Shown here piece by piece: positions 27,870 through 36,022 of a DNA stretch of 64,000 nt. The stretch comes from Xanthomonas boreopolis (lineage in GTDB: Bacteria; Pseudomonadota; Gammaproteobacteria; Xanthomonadales; Xanthomonadaceae), in assembly GCA_014654535.1 (NCBI GenBank), contig BNBA01000006.1, forward strand, positions 108,450 through 172,449. Direction: 5' to 3'. A program made the translations under genes and the position numbers. The notes under the pieces are model-generated. The model saw only the letters and a list, made by a program, of their open reading frames with translations. It did not search any database and was not told where the DNA came from. Every line of letters starts with the position of its first letter. Position 1 is the first letter of the stretch.

Positions 27870-29228
27870 ATGACGCTGATCAGACCCCTGCATGCGGACA
27901 TCGATCTGCTGGCGCTGCACCGGCTCGCGCCGCAGCGCTATCCGGCCTTGTTCGAGTCCACCGCGTCCGGCACCGCGCACGGGCGCTGGGACCTGTTGCT
28001 GGTGGGCGACGGCACCGGCATGCGGCTGGACGGCGACGGCCGGGTGCGCGACCTGCAAGGCGGAGCGATCGCGGGCGATTTCCTGGAGGCGCTGGACGCC
28101 GCCTGGCGGGCCGAGCGCCTCGCCGCGCCGGCCATGCCCGGTGCGCCCCCGTTCCGCGGCGGCTGGGCGCTGCTGCTGGATTACGAACTGGCGGCGCAGG
28201 TGGAACCGGTGCTGGCGCTGCCGGCGCGCGCCGACGCAAGGCCCGCGGCGCTGGCGCTGCGCTGCCCGGCCGCGTTGTTGCGCGACCGGAACGACGGCAC
28301 CTGTTTCGCGGTGGCCGAGGCGGGCCGCGCGGAGCTGATCGAGCGCATCGTCGCCGACCTCGAGCCGGCGAAGGCCTTGCCGGCGTTGCCGGACTGGACG
28401 CCGCCCGTGGCGGGCGAGGAAGACGCTCCCGGGCGCTTCACCGCCGGCGTCGAGCGGGTGCTCGACTACCTGCGCGCGGGCGACGTGTTCCAGGCCAACA
28501 TCTCGCGCAAGTGGGAGGCGCGCTTCGAGCGGCCGCTCGAGCCGGCGGCGCTGCACGCGCGCCTGCGCGCAGCCAACCCCGCGCCGTTCGCCGGGCTGTT
28601 CGTCGCCCAGGAGCGCGCGGTGGTCAGTTCGTCGCCGGAGCGGCTGGTGTCGGTGCGCGGCGACGTGGTGGAGACCCGGCCGATCGCCGGCACCCGTCCG
28701 CGCTCTCCCGGCGACGACGAGGTCGCGCGCATCCGCGAGCTGGTCGGCCATCCCAAGGAGCGCGCCGAACACGTGATGCTGATCGACCTGGAGCGCAACG
28801 ACCTGGGCCGGGTGTGCGCGCCGGGCACGGTCGAGGTCGACGAGCTGATGACGGTGGAGAGCTATGCGCACGTGCACCACATCGTCAGCAACGTGCGCGG
28901 CCGCCTGCGCGCCGGCACGACCCCGGGCGAGGTGATCCGCGCGGTGTTCCCGGGCGGGACCATCACCGGCTGCCCCAAGGTGCGCTGCATGCAGATCATC
29001 GCCGAGCTGGAGCAGGAGGCGCGCGGCGCCTACACCGGCGCGTTCGGCTGGCTGAACCGCGACGGCGACCTGGACCTGAACATCCTGATCCGTACCGCCG
29101 AGGTGGACGGAACGCGCGTGCGCTTCCGCACCGGCGCCGGGATCGTGGTCGACTCGGTCCCCGAGCGCGAGCTGGACGAGACCCGGGCCAAGGCGCGCGG
29201 GCTGCTGCGGGCCCTGGGGCGGGAATGA
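27870..29228 (+). CDS. pabB: Aminodeoxychorismate synthase component I (PabB-like)
   Basis: This 452-aa chorismate-binding enzyme has GDVFQANISR, SSSPERLVS, IDLERNDLGRVC, SYAHVHHIVSNV and GGTITGCPKVRCMQII in family order. Gene order (fabF, this gene, mltG, tmk, holB) puts it where E. coli has pabC, and it makes the p-aminobenzoate precursor for folate. The key loop is PIAGT at 271-275: Ala273 sits where E. coli PabB has its catalytic Lys274 and where anthranilate synthase has Ala. PabB is preferred on context and on the N-terminal LFESTASG...GRWDLL pattern; TrpE-type activity is not excluded. Confidence 0.8.
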   Translation: MTLIRPLHADIDLLALHRLAPQRYPALFESTASGTAHGRWDLLLVGDGTGMRLDGDGRVRDLQGGAIAGDFLEALDAAWRAERLAAPAMPGAPPFRGGWALLLDYELAAQVEPVLALPARADARPAALALRCPAALLRDRNDGTCFAVAEAGRAELIERIVADLEPAKALPALPDWTPPVAGEEDAPGRFTAGVERVLDYLRAGDVFQANISRKWEARFERPLEPAALHARLRAANPAPFAGLFVAQERAVVSSSPERLVSVRGDVVETRPIAGTRPRSPGDDEVARIRELVGHPKERAEHVMLIDLERNDLGRVCAPGTVEVDELMTVESYAHVHHIVSNVRGRLRAGTTPGEVIRAVFPGGTITGCPKVRCMQIIAELEQEARGAYTGAFGWLNRDGDLDLNILIRTAEVDGTRVRFRTGAGIVVDSVPERELDETRAKARGLLRALGRE

Positions 29229-29270
29229 GCGGCGACACGGTATCCTGCGCGCCGCGGACGTGCTGACGAG

Positions 29271-30356
29271 GTGGCTGTGGCGGCAGGTGGCAAACGAGGA
29301 TGTCTCGCCGTGGCGGCGGCGCTGCTGGCGCTGGCGCTGCTGGCGCTGGCGCTGCTGTGCGCCGGGGCGGCGGCATGGCTGTGGCAGCGCTACGAGGCTT
29401 TCGCGGCGTGGCCGGTGCAGGCGGCGCAGCCGAGCGTGGTGGTGGCCCCGGGCGATTCGCTGAAGAGCGTGTTGCGCAAGCTGCGCGAGGCCGGAGTGGA
29501 GGCAGGTTCCGACCTCGAATGGCAGCTGCTGGCCCGCCAGGTCGATGCCGCGGGCAAGCTGAAGGTCGGCGAGTACGCCTTGTCGCCGCCGCTGTCGCCG
29601 CGCGAGCTGCTGCTGCGGATGCGCCAGGGCAAGGTGATCCAGTACCGCATCACCCTGGTCGAGGGCTGGAACATCCGCCAGGTGCGCGCCGCGCTGAACG
29701 CCGCCGAGCCGCTGCGGCACGAAACCCGCGACCTGGACGATGCCGCGCTGATGGCCAGGCTCGGTTTCCCCGGCCAGCACCCGGAAGGACGCTTCCTGCC
29801 GGAGACCTACCTGTACCAGCGCGGCGATTCCGACCTGGACGTGTTGCGCCGCGCGCACGCGGCGATGCAGAAGGCGCTGGACGCGGCCTGGCGGCAACGC
29901 GCCCCCGACCTGCCGCTGCAGACGCCGGACCAGGCGCTGGTACTGGCCTCGATCGTCGAGAAGGAAACCGGCCTGGCCGCGGAACGGCCGCAGATCGCCG
30001 GCGTGTTCGCGCGCCGCCTCAAGCTGGGCATGAGGCTGCAGACCGATCCCAGCGTGATCTACGGGCTCGGCAGCGCCTACGACGGCAACATCCGCAAGCG
30101 CGACCTGGAAACCGATACGCCCTACAACACCTACACCCGCGCCGGCCTGCCGCCGACGCCGATCGCCATGCCCGGCCGCGACGCGCTGCTGGCCGCGGTC
30201 CGGCCGGCCGAAGGCGCGTCGCTGTACTTCGTCGCGGTGGGCGACGGCAGCGGCGCGCACGTGTTCTCCGAGACCTACGACCAACACACGGCCGCGGTCG
30301 CGCGCTACCTGCAGCGCCTGCGCCAGCCGCCGCCCGCCGAGGCGGCCAAGCCATGA
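29271..30356 (+). CDS. mltG: Endolytic murein transglycosylase
   Basis: MltG (361 aa) cuts nascent glycan strands at the periplasmic face and limits their length. One N-terminal membrane helix (about 12-38) is followed by a LysM-like/YceG domain with PGDSLKSVLRKLR, EGWNIRQVR, EGRFLPETYLY, the catalytic Glu in SIVEKETG and the substrate loop DPSVIYGLG...PYNTYTRAGLPPTPI in pieces. The start is GTG 29271 with GACGAG just upstream. Its stop overlaps tmk. Confidence 0.94.
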   Translation: MAVAAGGKRGCLAVAAALLALALLALALLCAGAAAWLWQRYEAFAAWPVQAAQPSVVVAPGDSLKSVLRKLREAGVEAGSDLEWQLLARQVDAAGKLKVGEYALSPPLSPRELLLRMRQGKVIQYRITLVEGWNIRQVRAALNAAEPLRHETRDLDDAALMARLGFPGQHPEGRFLPETYLYQRGDSDLDVLRRAHAAMQKALDAAWRQRAPDLPLQTPDQALVLASIVEKETGLAAERPQIAGVFARRLKLGMRLQTDPSVIYGLGSAYDGNIRKRDLETDTPYNTYTRAGLPPTPIAMPGRDALLAAVRPAEGASLYFVAVGDGSGAHVFSETYDQHTAAVARYLQRLRQPPPAEAAKP

Positions 30357-31009
30357 GTCCCGCATTGCTCCGACATCCACGCTTCATCAGCCTCGAAGGC
30401 GGCGAGGGCGCCGGCAAGACCACCGCGATCAACGCGATCCGCGACTGGCTCGCCCGCCACGGTCACGAGGTCGTACTGACCCGCGAGCCCGGCGGCACGC
30501 CGCTGGCCGAGCGCATCCGCGGCCTGCTGCTCGACCGGCACGAGGGCGCCGAGCCGCTGTGGCCGGAGGCCGAACTGCTGCTGGTGTTCGCCGCGCGCGC
30601 CCAGCACGTGCGCGAGGTGATCCGGCCGGCGCTGCAGCGCGGCGCGTTCGTGGTCAGCGACCGCTTCACCGATTCCAGCTACGCCTACCAGGGCGAGGGC
30701 CGCGGCCTGGAGCGCGGCTGGATCGCCGAACTGGAGCGGCGCGCGGTCGGGATCGAGCCGGGCATGACCTTGCTGCTCGACCTGGACGTCAAGGTCGGCC
30801 GCGCCCGCACCACCGGCCGCGACCTGTGGCCGGACCGCATCGAGAGCGAGCACGACGACTTCTTCGAGCGCGTGCGCGCGGGATTCCGCCAGCGCGCGAT
30901 GGAGCATCCGGATCGCTTCGCGGTGATCGATGCCGGGCAGTCGCCGCCGGAGGTGGCGCGCGACGTCGCCGAGGCGGTGTCGCGCTTCGTACAGGGCCAG
31001 GCCGGATGA
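30353..31009 (+). CDS. tmk: Thymidylate kinase
   Basis: Tmk (218 aa) converts dTMP to dTDP. It has the P-loop LEGGEGAGKTT, TREPGGTPLAERIR, SDRFTDSSYAYQG and an arginine-bearing lid region GRARTTGRDLWPDRIE. Glu follows Gly in the P-loop, as in type II enzymes. It overlaps mltG (ATGA) and holB (ATGA), so mltG-tmk-holB-pilZ is one coupled unit. Confidence 0.96.
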   Translation: MSPALLRHPRFISLEGGEGAGKTTAINAIRDWLARHGHEVVLTREPGGTPLAERIRGLLLDRHEGAEPLWPEAELLLVFAARAQHVREVIRPALQRGAFVVSDRFTDSSYAYQGEGRGLERGWIAELERRAVGIEPGMTLLLDLDVKVGRARTTGRDLWPDRIESEHDDFFERVRAGFRQRAMEHPDRFAVIDAGQSPPEVARDVAEAVSRFVQGQAG

Positions 31010-31962
31010 GCGCCTTCTCGCCCTGGCAGCAGCGCGCCTTCGACCAGGCCGTGGCCGCGCTCGACGCCGGCCGCCTCGGGCACGGCATGCTGATCTGCGG
31101 TCCGGCCGGGCTGGGCAAGCGCGAGGTCGCGCTGAAACTGGCCGAGCACGTGCTCTCGCAGGGCGCGGATGCGGCGGCGAACCAGCGCGCCGCGCAGCTG
31201 ATCGCCGCCGGTACCCATCCGGACCTGCAACTGGTGTCGTTCATCCCGAACCGCACCGGCGACAAGCTGCGCACCGAGATCGTCATCGAGCAGGTGCGCG
31301 AGGTCTCGCAGAAGCTCGCGCTGACGCCGCAGTACGGCATCGCGCAGGTGGTGGTCATCGATCCGGCCGACGCGATCAACCGCGCGGCCTGCAACGCGTT
31401 GCTGAAGACGCTGGAAGAACCGGCGCCCGGCCGCTACCTGTGGCTGGTCAGCGCGCATCCGGCGCGGTTGCCGGCGACGATCCGCAGCCGCTGCCAGCGC
31501 CTGGAGTTCAAGCTGCCGCCCGCGCACGAGGCGCTGGCCTGGCTGCTGGCGCAGGGATTCGCCGAGCCCGAGGCGCGCCAGGCGCTGGACGCCGCGCGCG
31601 GCCATCCGGGGCTGGCCGCCGAGTGGCTGCGCGGCAACGGGCTGGAATTGCGCCGGCAGGTAGCCGCGGACCTGGAGCAGCTCGGCGCGGGCCGCGCCGG
31701 CCCGGTGGAGGTCGCGCTGCGCTGGACCGGCGACGAGCAGGCCGAGCAGCGCCTCGCGCACGCCGCCGACCTCGTGCTGGCGCAAGCCTCTTCCGGCTTG
31801 ACCGATCCGGCGCGTTTGCACAAGCTGGCCGTCTGGTTCGATGCCGCCAACAGGACGCGCGAACTGCTGCGCACCACCGTGCGCGCAGACCTCGCGGTGA
31901 CCGAACTGCTGCTTGCCTGGCGCGATGGGGATCGCGCCGTCCGGAAAGAGGGGAGTGCATGA
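31006..31962 (+). CDS. holB: DNA polymerase III subunit delta'
   Basis: HolB (318 aa) is the clamp-loader subunit that partners DnaX and HolA. It has the degenerate P-loop GPAGLGKREVAL, the QVREVSQKLALTPQYG segment, [18 protein letters not shown] and the SRC motif IRSRCQRLEF. The four-cysteine zinc module between P-loop and sensor of E. coli delta' is missing: only SQGADAAANQRAAQ stands there. It overlaps tmk and pilZ by 4 bp each. Confidence 0.92.
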   Translation: MSAFSPWQQRAFDQAVAALDAGRLGHGMLICGPAGLGKREVALKLAEHVLSQGADAAANQRAAQLIAAGTHPDLQLVSFIPNRTGDKLRTEIVIEQVREVSQKLALTPQYGIAQVVVIDPADAINRAACNALLKTLEEPAPGRYLWLVSAHPARLPATIRSRCQRLEFKLPPAHEALAWLLAQGFAEPEARQALDAARGHPGLAAEWLRGNGLELRRQVAADLEQLGAGRAGPVEVALRWTGDEQAEQRLAHAADLVLAQASSGLTDPARLHKLAVWFDAANRTRELLRTTVRADLAVTELLLAWRDGDRAVRKEGSA

Positions 31963-32312
31963 GTGCGACGAGCGGGCGCCAGGGGATCCTGTCGTTGGCG
32001 GTCAAGGACAAGATGGCGCTGTACGGCGCCTACATGCCGTTCGTGAAGAACGGCGGCATCTTCGTGCCGACGCCCAAGCGCTACTTCCTCGGCGACGAGG
32101 TGTTCCTGCTGCTGACGCTGCCTGAATCCAGCGAGCGCCTGCCGGTGGCCGGCAAGGTGGTGTGGACCACGCCCGTGGGGGCGCAGGGCAACCGCGCCGC
32201 CGGCATCGGCGTGCAATTGCCGGACGGGCAGGAAGGCGAAACGATCCGCAACCGGATCGAGACGCTGCTGGCCGGGTTGCTCAATTCCGAGAAACCGACC
32301 TACACCCTGTAG
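31959..32312 (+). CDS. pilZ: Type IV pilus assembly PilZ protein
   Basis: This 117-aa single-domain PilZ protein follows holB as in Pseudomonas and Xanthomonas. It begins MSATSGRQGILSLAVKDK and has the VKNGGIFVPTPK segment. The RxxxR and (D/N)xSxxG motifs that bind c-di-GMP in canonical PilZ domains are absent. This is the atypical type that works in pilus biogenesis through protein partners (PilB and FimX in Xanthomonas). It ends 52 bp before the tRNA-Val gene. Confidence 0.92.
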   Translation: MSATSGRQGILSLAVKDKMALYGAYMPFVKNGGIFVPTPKRYFLGDEVFLLLTLPESSERLPVAGKVVWTTPVGAQGNRAAGIGVQLPDGQEGETIRNRIETLLAGLLNSEKPTYTL

Positions 32313-32317
32313 GACCG

Positions 32318-32345
32318 TTGACGCGCGCCGTGGCTCCTATATAAT
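32318..32345 (+). promoter_or_regulatory. Sigma-70 promoter of tRNA-Val
   Basis: TTGACG at 32318-32323 and a perfect TATAAT at 32340-32345 are spaced 16 bp and lie 20 bp before the mature tRNA. A GC-rich patch (GCGCGGCTCGCG) follows the -10 box, resembling a stringent discriminator. Confidence 0.8.
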
Positions 32346-32364
32346 GCGCGGCTCGCGACACACC

Positions 32365-32439
32365 GGGCGGTTAGCTCAGCGGTAGAGCATTGCCTTCACA
32401 CGGCAAGGGTCGCAGGTTCGATCCCTGCACCGCCCACCA
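32365..32439 (+). tRNA. tRNA-Val(CAC)
   Basis: The 75-nt sequence has acceptor GGGCGGT, D arm AGCTCAGCGGTAGAGC, anticodon stem TTGCC/GGCAA with loop TTCACAC (anticodon CAC, reads GUG), T arm GCAGGTTCGATCCCTGC and an encoded CCA. A short class I variable loop fits Val. Confidence 0.97.
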
Positions 32440-32478
32440 ATACGACACCTGGGTTCCAAGGTGGTTCGCAGCAAGGAA

Positions 32479-32503
32479 AGCCGGCTCCGCAGCCGGCTTT
32501 TTT
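32479..32503 (+). terminator. Rho-independent terminator of tRNA-Val
   Basis: AGCCGGCT at 32479-32486 pairs with 32491-32498 around CCGC, followed by a run of T to 32503. It stands 40 bp after the tRNA. Confidence 0.9.
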
Positions 32504-32613
32504 GTGGGCCCCTCACAAGGGCAGCGCATCCATGTGCGCGGATCTTTTTTGTGCCGGCGGGGCGCCGCCGTATGCGCCGGCGCCCTCGTCGTTCGATCGA
32601 CGCGTGGACCGCT

Positions 32614-33096
32614 TCAGCGCTCGAGCGCTTCGAGCGCGTCCGCGAATCTGCGCATCAGCCGGACCAGGTCGTCCAGGTCCTCCGGTTCCCAGGTCTTGAA
32701 TATCTCGCGGCCCATCTGCTCGCGCGCCGCATCGATCTGGTCGGTCATCGCCTTGCCGGCGGGCGATACCACCGCCTCGCGCATGCGGCGGTCGCGCGCG
32801 TTCTCCGAGCGCAGCACCAGGCCCATGCCTTCCAGCTTGGTCACTTGCCGGCTGATCGTCGTGTAGTCGCGCCCGAGGCGGTCGGCCAGTTCGACCACGC
32901 CGATCGGCCCCAGCCGCTCGATGACTACCAGCAGCCGGAACAGCGCCTGGTCGAGCTTGATGCCGGCCTTCTCGATCAGCCGCTCGTCGTTGCGCGGCCG
33001 GTTCATCACGCTGACGATGCTGAGCATCGCGCCGTGCAGCTGCTTGAGGCGGACGGTCGAAATATGTGTATCTTGCACTTTCTTTGGGTGCGCCAT
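32614..33096 (-). CDS. MarR family transcriptional regulator
   Basis: This 160-aa winged-helix protein has LDQALFRLLVVIERLGPIGVV, the recognition-helix part DYTTISRQVTKLEGMG and the wing LVLRSENARDRRMREAVVS, in standard MarR order. An AAGGAG lies 7-12 bases before ATG 33096. It is divergent from an FAD monooxygenase, and the only palindrome of the gap (33112-33128) overlaps both start regions. It is therefore most likely the local, ligand-released repressor. 110 bp separate it from the tRNA terminator. Confidence 0.92.
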   Translation of the reverse strand: MAHPKKVQDTHISTVRLKQLHGAMLSIVSVMNRPRNDERLIEKAGIKLDQALFRLLVVIERLGPIGVVELADRLGRDYTTISRQVTKLEGMGLVLRSENARDRRMREAVVSPAGKAMTDQIDAAREQMGREIFKTWEPEDLDDLVRLMRRFADALEALER

Positions 33097-33111
33097 AGCA
33101 TGCTCCTTTTA

Positions 33112-33128
33112 ATGTGCATATTACACAT
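33112..33128. promoter_or_regulatory. Probable MarR operator
   Basis: ATGTG and CACAT flank a 7-bp centre (CATATTA), giving a 17-bp palindrome in an AT-rich patch that stands out from the GC-rich surroundings. It lies between the divergent MarR and monooxygenase genes, 14 bp before the latter's GTG. A looser ATATGTGTAT match occurs at 33062-33071 inside the first codons of the regulator gene. Confidence 0.7.
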
Positions 33129-33141
33129 ATTGGAGGATGTC

Positions 33142-34632
33142 GTGGAATCGAGCGTGGATGTTCTGGTCTGTGGTGCCGGCGCGGCCGGCCTGGCCCTCGC
33201 CATCGAACTGGCAAGGCGCGGCGTGTCGTTCCGGCTGATCGAGAAGAGGGAGGGCCCGTTCCCGGGGTCGCGGGGCAAGGGCATCCAGCCGAGGACGCAG
33301 GAGATCTTCGAGGACATGGGGATCATCGATCGCCTCGTCGCGGTCGGCGGCGCATACCCGCCGCACCGGACCTATCTGACGCAAGGCGGCCATGTCGATT
33401 CGGATGTCGCGGCCTGGGCGCCCGCGACGCCGGAAGAGCCGTACCAGATGCCGTTGATGGTGCCGCAGTTCCTCACCGAGACCGTGATGGCCGAACGGCT
33501 CGCCGAACTCGGCCATCGCCCGGGCTATGGCCTGGAACTGGTCGGCCTGCAGCAGGACGCAGGCGGAGTGACCGCAACGGTCGCGGGCGAGGGCAAGGAG
33601 CACCGCATCCGCGCCCGCTACCTCGTCGGCAGCGATGGCGGCCGCAGTTTCGTGCGGAATGCATTGGGGATCGCCTTTCCCGGCAAGACGCTCGGCGTTC
33701 GCGCGATCGTGGCGGACATGCACCTGGTCGGGCTCGACCGCGACGCGTGGCATCAGTTCGGCGCGGAGTCGATGGACAGGATGCTCTCGCTATGCCCGCT
33801 GGCGGGAACCGACATGTTCCAGTTGCAGGCGCCGATCCCGCCCGAAGGCGAGGCCGATCTTTCCGCGGCGGGCCTGAACGCGATGATCGCCGAGCGTACC
33901 GGCCGCGCCGATATCCGGATCGAATCGGTGTCCTGGGCGTCGGCCTATGCCATGAACGCGCGCCTGGCCGATCGCTATCGCCAGGGCCGGGTGTTCCTTG
34001 CCGGCGATGCCGCCCACACCCACCCGCCGACCGGCGGGCAGGGGCTCAACACCAGCATCCAGGACGCCTACAACCTGGGCTGGAAGCTCGCCGCCGTGCT
34101 GGGCGGCGCGCCTGACGGCCTGCTCGACAGCTACGAGGAAGAGCGCAGGCCGATCGCGAGCGACATGCTCGGCCTGTCCACCCGGTTGCTGGAAGACGCC
34201 AAGCGCGGCGGCCGCCAGCGCGGCCGGGAAGTGAAGCAGCTCGACATCGGCTACGCAGGGTCGTCGCTGGCGGTGGAAGCGCCCGCGCGCGGGCATGGAT
34301 TGAAGGCGGGCGACCGTGCGCCCGATGCCCTGCTGCGCGGCGCGGCGGGGCAGCCGCGGCGCCTGTTCGACCTGTTCGCCGGCCCGCACTGGACGTTGCT
34401 GGGCCATCGCGCGGACCGCGCGGCCGTGCCGGCGCGCGCGGGCGTGCGGGTCCATGCGATCGGCCCGGACGGCGACCTCTTCGACGAGAGCGGCCGTTTC
34501 GCCGAGGCCTACGCGGTCGCGCCGGGCGACTGGGTGCTGGTGCGTCCCGACGGCTACGTGGGTGCGATCGTGGCATCCGATCGGATGGGGGCGCTGGAGG
34601 GTTTGTTCCGGCGCGTGGGGATCGCGGCGTGA
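33142..34632 (+). CDS. FAD-dependent aromatic monooxygenase (PheA/TfdB type)
   Basis: A 496-aa class A flavoprotein hydroxylase. The N-terminal FAD Rossmann motif is VCGAGAAGLALAIELARR; GSDGGRSFVRNALG is the DG motif; FLAGDAAHTHPPTGGQG is the second FAD motif. The C-terminal 120 residues resemble the thioredoxin-like domain of phenol hydroxylases (LLRGAAGQPRRLFDLFAG). I start at GTG 33142 because GGAGG lies 5 bases upstream; an ATG at 33112 would lie inside the operator. The substrate is unknown. Regulation by the divergent MarR gene is likely. Confidence 0.88.
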   Translation: MESSVDVLVCGAGAAGLALAIELARRGVSFRLIEKREGPFPGSRGKGIQPRTQEIFEDMGIIDRLVAVGGAYPPHRTYLTQGGHVDSDVAAWAPATPEEPYQMPLMVPQFLTETVMAERLAELGHRPGYGLELVGLQQDAGGVTATVAGEGKEHRIRARYLVGSDGGRSFVRNALGIAFPGKTLGVRAIVADMHLVGLDRDAWHQFGAESMDRMLSLCPLAGTDMFQLQAPIPPEGEADLSAAGLNAMIAERTGRADIRIESVSWASAYAMNARLADRYRQGRVFLAGDAAHTHPPTGGQGLNTSIQDAYNLGWKLAAVLGGAPDGLLDSYEEERRPIASDMLGLSTRLLEDAKRGGRQRGREVKQLDIGYAGSSLAVEAPARGHGLKAGDRAPDALLRGAAGQPRRLFDLFAGPHWTLLGHRADRAAVPARAGVRVHAIGPDGDLFDESGRFAEAYAVAPGDWVLVRPDGYVGAIVASDRMGALEGLFRRVGIAA

Positions 34633-34781
34633 GCGATGCAACGGACGCGAGAGGCCCGGATCGGCGGTTGCGATATCGCCTGCGCAAGGCATCCGGGCTG
34701 GACGCAAGCCGACGTTGTCTTCGAGGCTCAGTCCGCGGCGCGGAAAACGGCCGGGCCCGTGGCTATACGCCGCATAGGCCT

Positions 34782-36017
34782 TCAAGTGCCATCGACACCG
34801 CCCGGCGCCAGTCCGGTATAGCGCGCCCGCGGGCGGATCAGGGTGCCGAGCGCCTGTTGTTCGAGCGCGTGCGCGAGCCAGCCGGTGAGGCGGGCGGTGG
34901 CGAACATGACCAGCGCATGCGCGGTGGGCAGGTCGTGGACGAAGCAGATCGCCGCGAGCATGCAGTCGATGTTGGGGTGCTGGCCGCTGCTTTCCTTCGC
35001 CGCGGCGAGTACGGCTTCGACGTGCCGCATCGCCGGCGTGTCGCCGCGCAGTTCGCGCAGCAGCCGCAGCACTTCGGCGCCGCGCGGGTCGCCGTCGGGA
35101 TAGAGCAGGTGGTTGAAGCCGGGCAGGTCGTCGCCGCGCTGCCAGCGTTCGGCGATGAAGGCGGCCGGCGAGTCGGCGTCCTGCGCGTCGCGCAACAAGG
35201 CGTAGGCGCGCGCAGTGGCGCCGCCGTGGCGCGGGCCCGACAGCGCGGCCAGGCCGGCGCTCACCGTGGCATGCAGGTGCGCGCCGGTGGAGGCGACCAC
35301 GCGGGCGGCGAACGCCGACACGTTGAGTTCGTGGTCGGCGCACAGCACCAGCGCGGCGCGCACCAGTTCGGCGAAATCCCGGTCGCCGGGACGCCAGGTG
35401 TCGGCGAGCAGGCGGTGGACCGGGCGCGTGTCCGGCTCGACCCCGACCAGCAGGGCGGCGTTCTGCCGCAACAGCATCGCGGCGATCTCGCGCCTGACCG
35501 GGGCGGCGGCGTTGAGCGACTGGCGCAGTTCCAGCGCCAGCAGCGGGATGCAGGCCATCGTGCGCTCCAGCGGCGGCAGCGCGGAGTCCAGCGCCAGCGC
35601 GGCGACCCGCGCCGGCCAGGGGGCCGGCGCCTGCAGGGCGAACGGGTCCTGCTCCTCGCACTCCCAGAGCAGGCGGGCGATGTCCTCCAGCGTGGCGCCC
35701 TCGCGCACCGCGGCCACCGCCGGGCGGCCGCGGTAATAGGGCGAGTCCGGGCGGATCAGCGAGATGCGGGTTTCCAGCACCGGCAGGCCGCGATCCAGGC
35801 TCTGGGCCGCCCCGCGCGCGGCGCCGCGTCCGATCCGCTTGCGCTGGGCCAGCCGGTCCACCTCCGCGCGCAGGTAGACCCGGCTGCGGTGGTCCGGGCC
35901 GGGCCGCGAGGTCAGCAGGCCGCGGCTGACGTAGGCGTACAGCGTGGCGGTGCTGATGCCCAGCAGGTCGCAGGCTTCGGCGGCGGAGATCAGTTCGCGC
36001 TCGGACGGGGCAGGCAT
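34782..36017 (-). CDS. HTH-citrate synthase fusion protein, probable prp regulator
   Basis: A 411-aa protein in two parts. Residues 8-60 form a MerR/excisionase-like helix-turn-helix (SAAEACDLLGISTATLYAY, then a wing RVYLRAEVDRLAQRK). Residues 80-405 form a citrate-synthase fold with YRGRPAVAAVREGATLEDIA, DHELNVSAFAARVVASTGA, GPRHGGATARA, GFNHLLYPDGDPRG and HPNIDCMLAAI. The three catalytic positions (two His, one Asp) are kept, although GFGHPVY has become GFNHLLY. It is divergent from prpB across a 117-bp gap containing nested palindromes. I infer a DNA-binding regulator that senses a citrate-synthase ligand; enzymatic activity is possible. Confidence 0.75.
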   Translation of the reverse strand: MPAPSERELISAAEACDLLGISTATLYAYVSRGLLTSRPGPDHRSRVYLRAEVDRLAQRKRIGRGAARGAAQSLDRGLPVLETRISLIRPDSPYYRGRPAVAAVREGATLEDIARLLWECEEQDPFALQAPAPWPARVAALALDSALPPLERTMACIPLLALELRQSLNAAAPVRREIAAMLLRQNAALLVGVEPDTRPVHRLLADTWRPGDRDFAELVRAALVLCADHELNVSAFAARVVASTGAHLHATVSAGLAALSGPRHGGATARAYALLRDAQDADSPAAFIAERWQRGDDLPGFNHLLYPDGDPRGAEVLRLLRELRGDTPAMRHVEAVLAAAKESSGQHPNIDCMLAAICFVHDLPTAHALVMFATARLTGWLAHALEQQALGTLIRPRARYTGLAPGGVDGT

Positions 36018-36022
36018 GGGCA

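Noticed and set aside
32461..33141. N-terminal extension of the monooxygenase from 32461
   Set aside because: It would run antisense through the MarR gene and the operator; the FAD motif starts just after GTG 33142 and GGAGG precedes that codon.
34782..36017. Citrate-synthase pseudogene
   Set aside because: The frame is intact over 411 codons, catalytic positions are kept and an HTH is joined in frame, so decay is unlikely.
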